DNA of 64,000 bases, taken from the NCBI GenBank assembly GCA_965227215.1, contig OZ245729.1:1054001-1118000 (forward strand), written 5' to 3'. The stretch's first letter is position 1. Every line of letters starts with the position of its first letter. The translations under genes were made by a program, and so were the position numbers. Below are positions 8,606 to 16,832 of this stretch, in pieces. Source of the stretch: Gracilimonas sp965227215 (GTDB lineage Bacteria; Bacteroidota; Rhodothermia; Balneolales; Balneolaceae). Below the pieces are notes generated by a model, which searched no databases, had not been told where the DNA came from, and saw only the letters and a program-made list of their open reading frames with translations.

Positions 8606-8727
8606 AGCTCCAGATAATGAGTGATTAAATGAGTGTTAAAGATAAGAAATGATTCGGGGTTTCGGGAATTAGAACTCTCGGAAGTTATCTACACATTGTT
8701 CACATCATGTATGGGATATATCCTGCT

Positions 8728-10851
8728 TTAGTTTAATGAGGCTTTCGGCAATTCAATGTAAAAGATAGATCCTTCCCCTTCCGTACTTTCGAACCAAATC
8801 TTCCCGTTCATACGTTCTACAAATTCTTTAGAAAGGCTCAATCCAAATCCGGTTCCCTTTTCATTATTAGTACCTTCTCTTGTCCAGGCTTCTTTGGAAA
8901 ATACTTTATCGACTGCCTTCTCGGGGATTCCTATGCCTGTGTCTCTGATAATGATCTTTACATTTTGAGAATCACGTTCTGCTTTAATCTCTATTTCATC
9001 TCCTTCTGCGGTAAATTTAATGCTATTGGAAACTACATTACGAACAACCAGCTGCAAGGCATTCTGATCTGCCAAAACGTGTTCGTTTTCCGGAATGCAG
9101 TAATGTACCTCTACTCCCTTTTTGTTTGCTAAAAAAGTATGGCTCGCCACAATCTCATCCACAACATTACGAACATTGATAGGACTGATTTCCATTTTCA
9201 CTCCCGATAGCTGATCTTTGGCCCAAGCAAGCAGGTCTTCCATTACATAAACATTCTTTTGTATAGACACCTCAAGTTCGGGAATCAGCTGAGTGAGCTC
9301 TTCTTTTGAAATAACGTTCTCTTTAAGAAGATGGAGAATACCCTGCATAGAACTCATTGGCGTTCGCAGGTCGTGAGCAATGATGGCAAATAATTTATCT
9401 TTTGCCTTATTAGCTTCTACAAGCTCTTCTTTTTGAGTCTCCAGCACCTTATTAATTTCTTCTCGTTCGCGGGCAGTTCGTCTCATCATAAATAACAGAA
9501 TGACAATCAATACGATTACCAGTGCACCAACAACAATAAATATATATTGCACCTGAAGCTGCCGCTCCTGCTGTGCCTGTTTATCCTGCAATAACCGGTT
9601 CACCTCATTCTGGCGATCCAGCTCCAATTGATTCTCAAGTTCAGCGAGTGCTTGTTCTTTTTCGATACTTGTCAGACTATCCGATAACTCTTTGTATAAC
9701 TCTAAATACTGAAGAGCATCCTCAAATCGATTGGCTTCCCGGTTGGTTTCATACAGCTTTTGCCGAATATCCTCCATTAAAGGAAGAGCTCTTAGTCTTT
9801 CTGAAATATCTCTTGCGTTTTCATAGTATTGAATAGCCTCTTCATATCGCCCTATTTCTCTGAATAAGTTGCCAAGACCGAGGTTATTATAGTATTCACC
9901 CCTTATGACACCCATCTGCTTAGAATGTGCTAGGGATTCACGAAACTGGGTCTCTGCTTTATCATAATTACCCAGCTTTCCGTTTAGTCTTCCAAGATTA
10001 TATAACACGATTACAGGAGGGTAATCCGGGCGGATTTGATTATTCAGATCCAAAGCCTCGTTATACAAGTCTAAGGCTTCTTGCAGTCTCTCCTGATCGG
10101 TTCGGGTATTCGCAAGATTCAGGGTAGTTCGATACAACTCAGGCAGGAGGTTTTTCTGTTCAGAAAGCATCCTGCCTTTTTCAAGGTAGAAGGCCGCCCG
10201 ATCAAAATTCCCTTCTAAATTGTAGGCATTGCCAATGTTATTAAGTGTAGTTGCCAGGAATGAAGTATCACGTGTCATTTCCGCGAAACGAATTGCTTCG
10301 AGATAGTACTCGAATGCAATGGTCGTTTGCCCTAAATCTATATAAGCAGTAGCCATATTCTGTCGAATAGCAGCATTCGTTCTGTCTATTTTAGAGCTGT
10401 CTAATCGGGAAACATATTTAAGGGCTTCTTTATATGCCTCTATTGCCTTCACTTCTTCCCCTTTGTGTGAATAAGCCGCAGCCAGCAAGTTATTGTAATT
10501 CGCCCTCAGTTTGCTATCGGGATACTTGTTAATAGCATTATTTAAAATAACGATGGCTGAGTCTTGCCGGCGTTCAGTAATCAGGATATCGGCAAACCGG
10601 AGACTGGAGAGTGCTTTTCCTTCTGGGAATTCTAATTTGCCGGAGAGGCTGTCGGCGAGCTGCGTCTTTCTACGGGCCTCTGATAAGTTACCTTGTTCAA
10701 GGTCTGTCTCTGCCTCACTGAGCCACTGAAGCACACGGCTGCTATCACTTTCACTCCCGCTATTGGTATTCTGGATAGCATAAACGGGCTGAAGCGCTGT
10801 AATTATGAATAAATAAGTGAGTAACTGATAAACTGCTGAAGGCATAATCAT
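8728..10851 (-). CDS. TPR-repeat sensor histidine kinase (orphan)
   Basis: A 707-residue membrane sensor kinase. Order: N-terminal signal/anchor (1-25), a periplasmic block of tetratricopeptide repeats (about 40-380, for example the NNIGNAYNLEGNFDRAAFYLEKG type), a basic coiled-coil-like stretch, one membrane helix (about 433-455), then HisKA with phospho-acceptor His493 in IIAHDLRTP, and HATPase_c with the N box (NVVSNSIKFT), G1 DTGIGIP and G2 GTGFGLSLSKE. The design is common in Bacteroidota, where the TPR array senses an unknown partner. No response regulator gene lies beside it, so the output is unknown. A start two codons later is possible. Confidence 0.9.
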   Translation of the reverse strand: MIMPSAVYQLLTYLFIITALQPVYAIQNTNSGSESDSSRVLQWLSEAETDLEQGNLSEARRKTQLADSLSGKLEFPEGKALSSLRFADILITERRQDSAIVILNNAINKYPDSKLRANYNNLLAAAYSHKGEEVKAIEAYKEALKYVSRLDSSKIDRTNAAIRQNMATAYIDLGQTTIAFEYYLEAIRFAEMTRDTSFLATTLNNIGNAYNLEGNFDRAAFYLEKGRMLSEQKNLLPELYRTTLNLANTRTDQERLQEALDLYNEALDLNNQIRPDYPPVIVLYNLGRLNGKLGNYDKAETQFRESLAHSKQMGVIRGEYYNNLGLGNLFREIGRYEEAIQYYENARDISERLRALPLMEDIRQKLYETNREANRFEDALQYLELYKELSDSLTSIEKEQALAELENQLELDRQNEVNRLLQDKQAQQERQLQVQYIFIVVGALVIVLIVILLFMMRRTAREREEINKVLETQKEELVEANKAKDKLFAIIAHDLRTPMSSMQGILHLLKENVISKEELTQLIPELEVSIQKNVYVMEDLLAWAKDQLSGVKMEISPINVRNVVDEIVASHTFLANKKGVEVHYCIPENEHVLADQNALQLVVRNVVSNSIKFTAEGDEIEIKAERDSQNVKIIIRDTGIGIPEKAVDKVFSKEAWTREGTNNEKGTGFGLSLSKEFVERMNGKIWFESTEGEGSIFYIELPKASLN

Positions 10852-10942
10852 TAAAAAATGGTTGCTTATAATAGTAAAAACTATTGCCTTATGTGTTTAT
10901 CGGCTCGTTGAGATGCTAAAATAAATGAAAAAAGTTGTGATA

Positions 10943-10969
10943 TAAAAAAACCCGCAAAAAGCGGGTTTT
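10943..10969 (-). terminator. Intrinsic terminator after the osmC-like gene
   Basis: A 9-bp perfect stem (AAAACCCGC and GCGGGTTTT, loop AAAAA) followed on the minus strand by a run of seven T. It lies 28 bp past the osmC-like stop and ends that transcript before the kinase gene. Confidence 0.85.
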
Positions 10970-10996
10970 GTAACAATACTTATTTCTATCTACCAG

Positions 10997-11419
10997 TTAG
11001 TTTTCAAGCATGGCATCCAGTTCAATAGTCACTCCGCTCAGCGCTTTAGATACGGGACACCCATTCTTTGCCGCTTCAGCAATTTCCTGGAATTTATCAT
11101 TATCTATATTGGGCACATTACCCTTACTGGTCAGCTTGATTGTGGTAATAGCACCTTCGCTCGGATCAATGGTTACTTCAGCATTTGTTTGTACAGAATT
11201 TGGTGTAAAGCCGGCTTTATCCAGTTCATTTGAGAAAGCCATAGAAAAACACCCGGCGTGTGCTGCCCCAATTAATTCTTCCGGGTTCGATCCTGATTTA
11301 TCCTCAAAACGAGTGGCAAAACTGAATGCACCTTCATAGGAGCCACTTCCTACCTTCATCGTTCCATTTCCGGATTTCAAATTTCCATTCCAAACTGCTT
11401 CTGCTTTCTTTGTTGGCAT
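10997..11419 (-). CDS. OsmC/Ohr family peroxiredoxin-like protein
   Basis: 140 residues, the normal size for OsmC, which reduces organic hydroperoxides with a pair of cysteines. Both are present: one in the helix AAHAGCFSMAFS (about Cys57) and one in the AAKNGCPVSKAL segment (about Cys120). The N-terminal AVWNGNLKSGNGTMKVGSG and SNPEELIGAAHAGC blocks favour OsmC over Ohr. Single-gene unit with its own terminator; no OhrR-type regulator is adjacent. Confidence 0.9.
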   Translation of the reverse strand: MPTKKAEAVWNGNLKSGNGTMKVGSGSYEGAFSFATRFEDKSGSNPEELIGAAHAGCFSMAFSNELDKAGFTPNSVQTNAEVTIDPSEGAITTIKLTSKGNVPNIDNDKFQEIAEAAKNGCPVSKALSGVTIELDAMLEN

Positions 11420-11491
11420 AATAATTGAATTAGTTTTGGTTGTGAGTCAATATTCCGAACAGCTTAAACATGGATTACATTCCACGTGCAT

Positions 11492-11689
11492 CTAACACTG
11501 AATGTATTCGGCAGCTTGTAATTTAGTCGCAAAGCTTTCCACGTATTTAACCTCCCACGGAATCCCCGATTTAGTGGATCGTGACCAACCCGCATTATGT
11601 CGTTCCACTCTTTTCGCTACTCCAACCGATGTTGAACCCACGTAATACCGGTCTCTGCCTTCACTATAAATGATATAAACCTGGTGCAT
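11492..11689 (-). pseudogene. Truncated GIY-YIG nuclease (second tandem copy)
   Basis: The first 57 residues are almost identical to the intact GIY-YIG protein at 11792-12067 (one Ser to Arg change), including VYIIYS...YYVGST and the ERHNAG segment. After FATK the sequence diverges into LQAAEYIQC and stops. The lost part contains the conserved glutamate region (SEALAKERHIKKQKS), so it should be inactive. I start it at the ATG at 11689, the same place as in the intact copy; an upstream ATG at 11707 falls in the terminator copy. It is the decayed downstream copy of a tandem duplication. Confidence 0.75.
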
Positions 11690-11756
11690 ATAATCTCCAT
11701 AAAACAAAAAAGGCAGCTAAGTCTCCTTAACTGCCTTTTGAGCGGGAAACGAGATT
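11521..11756. repeat. Direct repeat, copy B (GIY-YIG 5' part, terminator, tRNA end)
   Basis: This 236-bp block matches 11899-12134 at a constant offset of 378 bp with only a handful of substitutions and no indels that I can see. It contains the first 57 codons of the GIY-YIG gene, its leader, the upstream terminator and the last part of a tRNA-Gly. Confidence 0.85.
11706..11739 (-). terminator. Duplicated tRNA-type terminator, copy B
   Basis: The stem formed by AAAAGGCAG and CTGCCTTTT, with a TAAG/CTTA inner part, is the same as at 12084-12117 and ends in T on the minus strand. It now sits behind a broken tRNA remnant and just upstream of the truncated GIY-YIG copy. Confidence 0.75.
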
Positions 11757-11786
11757 TCCCGAATACTCGGGACGACCTTCTCGTTG
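11741..11786 (-). pseudogene. Remnant 3' half of tRNA-Gly
   Basis: On the minus strand this carries the tRNA-Gly sequence from the anticodon loop (CAACGAGAAGGTCG) to the 3' acceptor (AATCTCGTTTCCCGC), matching the intact gene at 12119-12190. The T-arm centre is replaced: CGAGTTCG has become a small hairpin with arms TCCCGA/TCGGGA and loop GTAT. The 5' half is absent; homology stops at the first base of the anticodon. It begins 5 bp past the stop of the intact GIY-YIG gene. Confidence 0.75.
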
Positions 11787-11791
11787 CCCCC

Positions 11792-12067
11792 TCAATTACT
11801 TTCCCCATTTAGTTCGTTAGAATCGGAATCAATCAACCCTTCAATATAGGTTCGGCTTTTCTGCTTTTTGATATGCCTTTCTTTTGCCAATGCTTCTGAT
11901 TTAGTCGCAAAGCTTTCCACGTATTTAACCTCCCACGGAATCCCCGATTTAGTGGATCGTGACCAACCCGCATTATGTCGTTCTACTCTTTTCGCTACTC
12001 CAACCGATGTTGAACCCACGTAATACCGGTCGCTGCCTTCACTATAAATGATATAAACCTGGTGCAT
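11792..12067 (-). CDS. Small GIY-YIG nuclease next to tRNA-Gly
   Basis: A 91-residue single-domain GIY-YIG protein (UvrC N-terminal fold). The hallmark strand pair reads VYIIYS...RYYVGST, then AKRVERHNAG with the conserved arginine, and ATKSEALAKERHIKKQKSRTYIEGL with the expected catalytic glutamate. It is similar to the stand-alone GIY-YIG proteins that are frequent in Bacteroidota genomes, whose role is unknown. AAGGAGA precedes the ATG. It lies directly downstream of the tRNA-Gly terminator on the same strand, and a tRNA-Gly 3' half begins just past its stop, which suggests mobility (see findings). Confidence 0.85.
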   Translation of the reverse strand: MHQVYIIYSEGSDRYYVGSTSVGVAKRVERHNAGWSRSTKSGIPWEVKYVESFATKSEALAKERHIKKQKSRTYIEGLIDSDSNELNGESN

Positions 12068-12134
12068 ACAGTCTCCTTAAAACAAAAAAGGCAGCTAAGT
12101 CTCCTTAACTGCCTTTTGAGCGGGAAACGAGATT
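11899..12134. repeat. Direct repeat, copy A (GIY-YIG 5' part, terminator, tRNA end)
   Basis: Partner of the block at 11521-11756 (offset 378 bp). This copy belongs to the intact nuclease gene and the intact tRNA-Gly. Confidence 0.85.
12084..12117 (-). terminator. Intrinsic terminator of tRNA-Gly
   Basis: The stem AAAAGGCAG/CTGCCTTTT has a further TAAG/CTTA inner helix and ends in six T on the minus strand, starting two bases after the tRNA 3' end. It separates the tRNA transcript from the GIY-YIG gene, whose start is only 17 bp further on. Confidence 0.85.
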
Positions 12135-12190
12135 CGAACTCGCGACCTTCTCGTTGGCAACGAGATGCTCTACCACTGAGCTATTCCCGC
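12119..12190 (-). tRNA. tRNA-Gly (GCC)
   Basis: The minus strand folds into a complete 72-nt cloverleaf: acceptor GCGGGAA/TTCCCGC with discriminator T, D arm GCTC/GAGC, anticodon arm TCTCG/CGAGA with loop TTGCCAA (anticodon GCC at 12158-12156), a 5-nt variable loop and T arm GCGAG/CTCGT with TTCGAAT. CCA is not encoded. The 3' half is duplicated as a remnant at 11741-11786. Confidence 0.96.
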
Positions 12191-12319
12191 TTGTATCAGT
12201 AAATTTCTCTCTTCTCAGAGAGCACCAAATATAAGAGTGTTATGAACTACAATTCAACCTTTTTTTGAATGAATACTTAATTTTTTCGAATCTTTTTTAA
12301 TTAGTGACACTCATCCCGC

Positions 12320-14245
12320 CTAAATGGATATTTGCTTTACTGAATGCAACAGGCGGCCCAGGAATTTCTTCCCATACACCCTTTCCACATGCTGCATATC
12401 CGCTATAATTACCAATAGTTCTTTGCTTCGGGAAAAAGCTACATTCAATAATCGTGGCACGCTGAGTCCATTCTTAGCTTCATCAAACGGACGGACGGAA
12501 TAGTGGCGCATGCTTCCATTCTGCCATTCTCCGCTCATAACCGTATCAAAAATAATGACCGATTTCTCACGGCCCTGAAAGGTATGAATGGTTCCTACTT
12601 CAATGTCTTTAAACCCGGATTCCCAAAGGTGATTTCGAACTTTATACACGCTATTTCTGAATGGAACTATAATCCCAATATTTTCAGGGGCATATTTTCT
12701 TGTGAGCCGTTTCAGACTTTCTTCAATAAGTTTGTGGTGCACCTCATTCACTGGCTTGAAGCCTCGTTCGCCCGTTTCCTGCTCCAGATAGGGATTATAT
12801 TTTGCCGTATCAACCAGAGCCACGGAACCGGAGGTGCCTGGCAGAGATTTCATTTCGTCCTCAGTAGTATTCGACTTCAACCGACCTTCATAAAACACAG
12901 AGCTGATCACCCCAGCTAGGTCATCTTTCAGACGATACTGAACGTCAAAAAAGCAGGTGAATTCCGGATTATCATCGTGCCAGGCAAATAATGCTTCGGT
13001 AGTATCCGATTTTGACACATAGGTGAATATATCTTGCTCTAGAAATTCCCGGGCTTCCCGGTCGTTGGTAATGGCAATGGGAGGAAGCTGCATTGGATCA
13101 CCGGCGATAATAAGATGATCTTTGCTTTTGGCTGCCATCAGTAGCAGGTATGGTATGCCCGCCATCGACCCTTCATCTACTACAACGGCATCGTAACTGA
13201 TACCGTAAAACAATTCGGACGTACATACTTTAGCCATCGTAGTTGCTACCAGCTGCTTCTTTTTAAGCTCATAGCGCTCATTCAAATTCATCAGCCGGTC
13301 AATTTTGTCTTCCAGCTCTTCCACTCCGCCGTGTTCATCTACTTTATTCCCCGCCAGCTGGCACTCTAAATCCAATTTCTCCGGCACTTCCTCTCCGTTC
13401 CGCATCATGTCATCAATCTTTTCCTGCAGCGACTCATACTTACTCAATGTGTTACTCAACTGAACGGCATCGGCTTTTCGACTATCCAGTTTTGTTTTTA
13501 CCTGATGTTCAAACAGGATGTCTTCAAGCCGCGGATCGTCCAGTGCGGCTTCTCCAAATCGGGTTGTATTCTGCAGGCTGAAACCGGGGTCAATTTCATA
13601 CAATGCATCAATCACGCTTAACAAACCTACATCCACTGCCCGGTTAGTGTTAGAGACAAAAAGCACCCGTTTACCTTTCTTCAGCAAGTTTGCAATAATG
13701 AAGCCGAGTGTAGCTGTTTTTCCGGTTCCCGGAGGACCCCAAACGTAGAGTATATTATTCTTCAGAGACTTTTCGATGGCCTCTTTCTGAGAGGGATTTC
13801 GCAGATCATCAAAAACCGGCTTGAGCCCGTCGTTCCTTTCTTTAAAATCCTTTTCCGGTTTCAGAAGCGCCTTTAGCTGAGGAATTTCTTTCGATTTCTC
13901 CTGTAGCGTAAACAGATGCTCCTGCATCTTTTTAAGTACGTAATCGTTTTCCCACTCCAGGTACACTTCATCTACCTTAGGACCTTTATTCTCAGGGAAT
14001 TCAAGTCGTACTTTTTTGTCCTTAAACTCTACGGGATGAACTTTGAATTCTTTCCCGTCCATTTTAGCACGGATTTCTTCGGCAAACTTAAGCCCCTGAT
14101 TTTGTGACTCAAATGTGTAGATGTACTCTCCTGAAACCTTTTCCAGTTCACCGTTCATCAGCACATCAGTAGATGGTGTTTCCCGAACAGCTTCAATTTC
14201 TTTGGCTATAGCTTCCAGAGCCTGTGTAATAACTTTTTTTATCAA
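12320..14245 (-). CDS. Superfamily 1B (Upf1/Dna2-like) helicase
   Basis: 641 residues. Walker A is WGPPGTGKTAT (about 170), motif Ia is VLFVSNTNRAVD, Walker B is VVVDEGSM (the DEAS-type box of Upf1-like helicases), motif III is IIAGDPMQLPP, and the C-terminal RecA domain has VGTIHTFQGREKSVIIFDTV and NVAFSRSKELLVI. These place it with AAA_11/AAA_12 SF1B helicases (5'-3' polarity in characterised members). The N-terminal 150 residues are unlike the helicase core and may bind nucleic acid or a partner. No nuclease domain is seen. Separated from the GntR gene by about 80 bp on the same strand. Cellular role not readable. Confidence 0.85.
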   Translation of the reverse strand: MIKKVITQALEAIAKEIEAVRETPSTDVLMNGELEKVSGEYIYTFESQNQGLKFAEEIRAKMDGKEFKVHPVEFKDKKVRLEFPENKGPKVDEVYLEWENDYVLKKMQEHLFTLQEKSKEIPQLKALLKPEKDFKERNDGLKPVFDDLRNPSQKEAIEKSLKNNILYVWGPPGTGKTATLGFIIANLLKKGKRVLFVSNTNRAVDVGLLSVIDALYEIDPGFSLQNTTRFGEAALDDPRLEDILFEHQVKTKLDSRKADAVQLSNTLSKYESLQEKIDDMMRNGEEVPEKLDLECQLAGNKVDEHGGVEELEDKIDRLMNLNERYELKKKQLVATTMAKVCTSELFYGISYDAVVVDEGSMAGIPYLLLMAAKSKDHLIIAGDPMQLPPIAITNDREAREFLEQDIFTYVSKSDTTEALFAWHDDNPEFTCFFDVQYRLKDDLAGVISSVFYEGRLKSNTTEDEMKSLPGTSGSVALVDTAKYNPYLEQETGERGFKPVNEVHHKLIEESLKRLTRKYAPENIGIIVPFRNSVYKVRNHLWESGFKDIEVGTIHTFQGREKSVIIFDTVMSGEWQNGSMRHYSVRPFDEAKNGLSVPRLLNVAFSRSKELLVIIADMQHVERVYGKKFLGRLLHSVKQISI

Positions 14246-14325
14246 GGTAATGATGAATATTAAATGCTGACCGTTGAATTAGCCGAGATCCAATTCAACA
14301 TGTAGCATTCCTGTTTTAAAATTTT

Positions 14326-15219
14326 CTACTGATCCCAAAGTTCAGCCCGAATCATTTCTGAGCTCTTCTCTGACAATAAATACTCAAGACGCAACCGGTT
14401 TCGCTCAGGGACTTTCTGCTCTACCAGTCGGGCACTTTCGGGGGTGTACAAGATAAGGTCTGATTCACGAACAAAAAGCGGTAATGATTTTCCGTAAATA
14501 GTTCCTGCTACGAAAGAACCTTCAAAATGAATGGACCGCTTCAGTTCATCAATAATCTTGGGAATGGTCTCCTCACTGCCTGTTACCAAGCCGATGGTTG
14601 CTATTGCCGCGCGGTCAACCATCGACAGTAAAATATCCGGATCGTAATCGTAAACGATGGGAATAATCAGCAGGCTTTCCCGCAGGCTTCTGAAATTGTT
14701 CATCAAATGAATGGGCACAAACAAAGCATCGTATTTTGCGGCACTTTCGTATTCGTTGACATCAATAACCTGGCTTTTAACGCCCACCTGCTTTTTAATG
14801 GCATCCGAAAGCATTTTGCCCAGCTCATGGTTTTCTCCCACACTTGCACAGGTTTGAATACGATCGGGCCATTCCATAAAACCCAACTGTTCCTGAAAAA
14901 GTAATTCTATCTCTGACTCATCCAACCCATACCCCACAAGTTCTTCTACCAAAGCCTGAATTTTTTCACCTCCCACTTCCAGTCGTGCAGATTTATCCAG
15001 CAGCGGTGTTTGGTTTTTAACAGTGAACCCCCGGCCCTGCTCTCCAAGGATCAATCCTTCTTCTTCCAGTATATGATAAGCTTTCCGTACGGTATGAAAG
15101 CTTGCTTCCAGCTGCTGCCCCAGCTCCCGGGTAGAAGGCAGCATCTCCCCCACCTGAAACTGCTTAGTGGCGATCATCAACCGGATTCGATCAGCGATAT
15201 GTTTGGCAGAGGTTTTCAA
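14326..15219 (-). CDS. GntR-family transcriptional regulator with unusual C-terminal domain
   Basis: 297 residues. The first 70 are a clear GntR winged helix (HIADRIRLMIATKQFQVGEMLPSTRELGQQLEASFHTVRKAYHILEEEGLILGEQGRGFTV). The C-terminal part (about 75-297) is neither the aminotransferase fold of MocR nor a normal FadR, HutC or short YtrA domain; its alternating strands and helices (IIPIVYDYDPDILLSMVDRAAIATIGLVTGSEE) recall a periplasmic-binding-like sensor, but this is a guess. It starts 28 bp after the pdxJ stop, same strand, so the two probably share a transcript. A link to vitamin B6 is possible but unproven. Confidence 0.75.
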   Translation of the reverse strand: MKTSAKHIADRIRLMIATKQFQVGEMLPSTRELGQQLEASFHTVRKAYHILEEEGLILGEQGRGFTVKNQTPLLDKSARLEVGGEKIQALVEELVGYGLDESEIELLFQEQLGFMEWPDRIQTCASVGENHELGKMLSDAIKKQVGVKSQVIDVNEYESAAKYDALFVPIHLMNNFRSLRESLLIIPIVYDYDPDILLSMVDRAAIATIGLVTGSEETIPKIIDELKRSIHFEGSFVAGTIYGKSLPLFVRESDLILYTPESARLVEQKVPERNRLRLEYLLSEKSSEMIRAELWDQ

Positions 15220-15246
15220 TTTGCAGAATTACACCAAAGCATTCGT

Positions 15247-15969
15247 TCAGGCATAATCCTCCATAATCTCTAAAAAAGCTTTCACAGTTTTTTCCAATCC
15301 CCAATAAACAGATTTACTGATCAGTGCGTGACCAATACTTACATCATGCAGATGAGGTACCGTTTCCAGCAAATCAGGAAGATTATCAAGGTTCAGGCCA
15401 TGGCCGGCGTTTACTTTCATTCCTAATTCGTTTATCAGCATGGCTCCTTTTCTCAATCTCGTGAGTTCGTGCCTGCGTTTTTGAGGATCGGCATTAGCGA
15501 AGGTTCCGGTATGTAATTCGATAACATCTGCTCCGAGTTCTGCTGCCAATTCAATATCTTCGGGATTGGGATCCAGAAATAAACCTATTTCAATGTTAGT
15601 ATTATTCAGTTTCGGGAAAACACGGTTTTTATAATCGTCGAATACCGATTTCATTTTCAACCCGCCCTCGGTTGTCAGTTCTTCCCGGCCTTCCGGCACA
15701 AGTGTACATAGTTGAGGCTCAACTTCCGTACAAATATCAATCATCTCATCCGTGGCAGCCATCTCAAAATCCAGAGTTCCCCGCACTGATTCCTTCAAGC
15801 GATACACATCTTCATCCCTGATGTGGCGCCGGTCTCCCCGTAAATGGAACACAATACCTGAAGCACCGGCTTTTTCACAAACCTCTGCGGCTTCAATGGG
15901 GTCGGGGTAACCTTCACCTCGTGCATTTCTAAGCGTAGCTACGTGATCGATGTTTACTAATAAATTCAT
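15247..15969 (-). CDS. pdxJ: Pyridoxine 5'-phosphate synthase PdxJ
   Basis: 240 residues, the standard length. PdxJ condenses 1-deoxyxylulose 5-phosphate with 3-amino-2-oxopropyl phosphate to pyridoxine 5'-phosphate in the DXP-dependent B6 route. Signatures: N-terminal VNIDHVATLRNARG, HLRGDRRHI with the conserved catalytic His region, LCTLVPEGREELTTEGGL, and VNAGHGLNLDNL near the C-terminus. First gene of a pdxJ-gntR unit. The presence of pdxJ implies pdxA and a DXP-type route elsewhere in the genome. Confidence 0.95.
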   Translation of the reverse strand: MNLLVNIDHVATLRNARGEGYPDPIEAAEVCEKAGASGIVFHLRGDRRHIRDEDVYRLKESVRGTLDFEMAATDEMIDICTEVEPQLCTLVPEGREELTTEGGLKMKSVFDDYKNRVFPKLNNTNIEIGLFLDPNPEDIELAAELGADVIELHTGTFANADPQKRRHELTRLRKGAMLINELGMKVNAGHGLNLDNLPDLLETVPHLHDVSIGHALISKSVYWGLEKTVKAFLEIMEDYA

Positions 15970-16063
15970 TTTGCGATGATTGATTTTCTGAAAACAGAAT
16001 TTGATACATAAAAGTAAGCATATCCCTTTATATTTACAGACGAGAATAAAAGATCATCCGGCT

Positions 16064-16630
16064 ATGAAAAAGGGTACACTTATTGGTTTGGCGGTATTTC
16101 TGTTTGCGGGTTGCGGCACCGTTGAAAGAGGTACTATTCCGTGGGAGGAAAACACTCCTGAAAATCCTACATCTTCTTCCTCTCCGGAAAGCGAAAAAGG
16201 TAAATCAAATTCAGACAGCGAGCCAAGCTCTTTTGTTGAGTCTTCCATGCCGACTTCCATCCAGGAAAAGCAAGAGTTTTTAGAGCTGGCCTATAACGAC
16301 TGGAAAGGAACACCTTATCTTCTGGGTGGGTCGGGTTACGACGGCATCGATTGCTCCGCATTTATGCAGGTGGTGTTCGAGGATTATTTTGGAATGCAGA
16401 TTCCCAGAACCACCCGCGAGCAATTACAGGCCGGTGAAGAGGTGAAAAAATCACAAGTTCTTACCGGCGATTTGGTTTTTTTCAAAACCGGACGGACTAC
16501 TTATCATGTGGGAGTTATGATTAACAGGAAAGAGTTTTTGCATGCTTCTACTACCAATGGGGTGAAGATTTCAGAACTGGATCACCCCTATTGGCAAGAG
16601 ACGTATTTAACGACTAAAAGACTTTTTTAG
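16064..16630 (+). CDS. NlpC/P60 lipoprotein peptidase (Spr-like)
   Basis: 188 residues from the ATG at 16064, which gives a clean lipoprotein signal peptide ending in LFAGC; upstream in-frame ATGs would spoil it. After a Ser/Glu-rich linker, the C-terminal 110 residues are an NlpC/P60 cysteine peptidase: catalytic Cys in GIDCSAF, His in TYHVGV and a further His in FLHAS. Such enzymes cut peptidoglycan stem peptides, usually D-Glu-mesoDAP or DAP-DAP bonds. It is anchored in a membrane, probably facing the periplasm. Divergent from pdxJ and followed by a terminator, so a single-gene unit. Confidence 0.88.
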   Translation: MKKGTLIGLAVFLFAGCGTVERGTIPWEENTPENPTSSSSPESEKGKSNSDSEPSSFVESSMPTSIQEKQEFLELAYNDWKGTPYLLGGSGYDGIDCSAFMQVVFEDYFGMQIPRTTREQLQAGEEVKKSQVLTGDLVFFKTGRTTYHVGVMINRKEFLHASTTNGVKISELDHPYWQETYLTTKRLF

Positions 16631-16661
16631 CACCCTTATCTCCGTATTCTTTTCATTGATG

Positions 16662-16689
16662 CTGAGCTTCTCATCCGCTCAGTTTTTTT
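16662..16689 (+). terminator. Probable intrinsic terminator after the NlpC/P60 gene
   Basis: A 6-bp perfect stem (CTGAGC/GCTCAG, 9-base loop) followed by seven T, 32 bp after the stop codon. The stem is short but the T tract is good. Confidence 0.6.
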
Positions 16690-16832
16690 CGGACCCAATA
16701 AATTAACTTTCGTTTACATCCTATCAGCTGCGCTGACCCCATTAATTTTTTATTATGATTTTTAGACCTGATTTCACATTTTAAATCAGTTACAATCAAA
16801 AAGACATAGCCTCATAGGGTTACTAATCAGCA

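Noticed and set aside
8683..8691. TTATCTACA considered as a DnaA box upstream of purF
   Set aside because: It is a single mismatched box with no partner within several hundred bases.
11617..11808. 63-codon minus-strand frame across the duplicated terminator and tRNA remnant
   Set aside because: It reads through non-coding repeat DNA and overlaps the two GIY-YIG copies in another frame.
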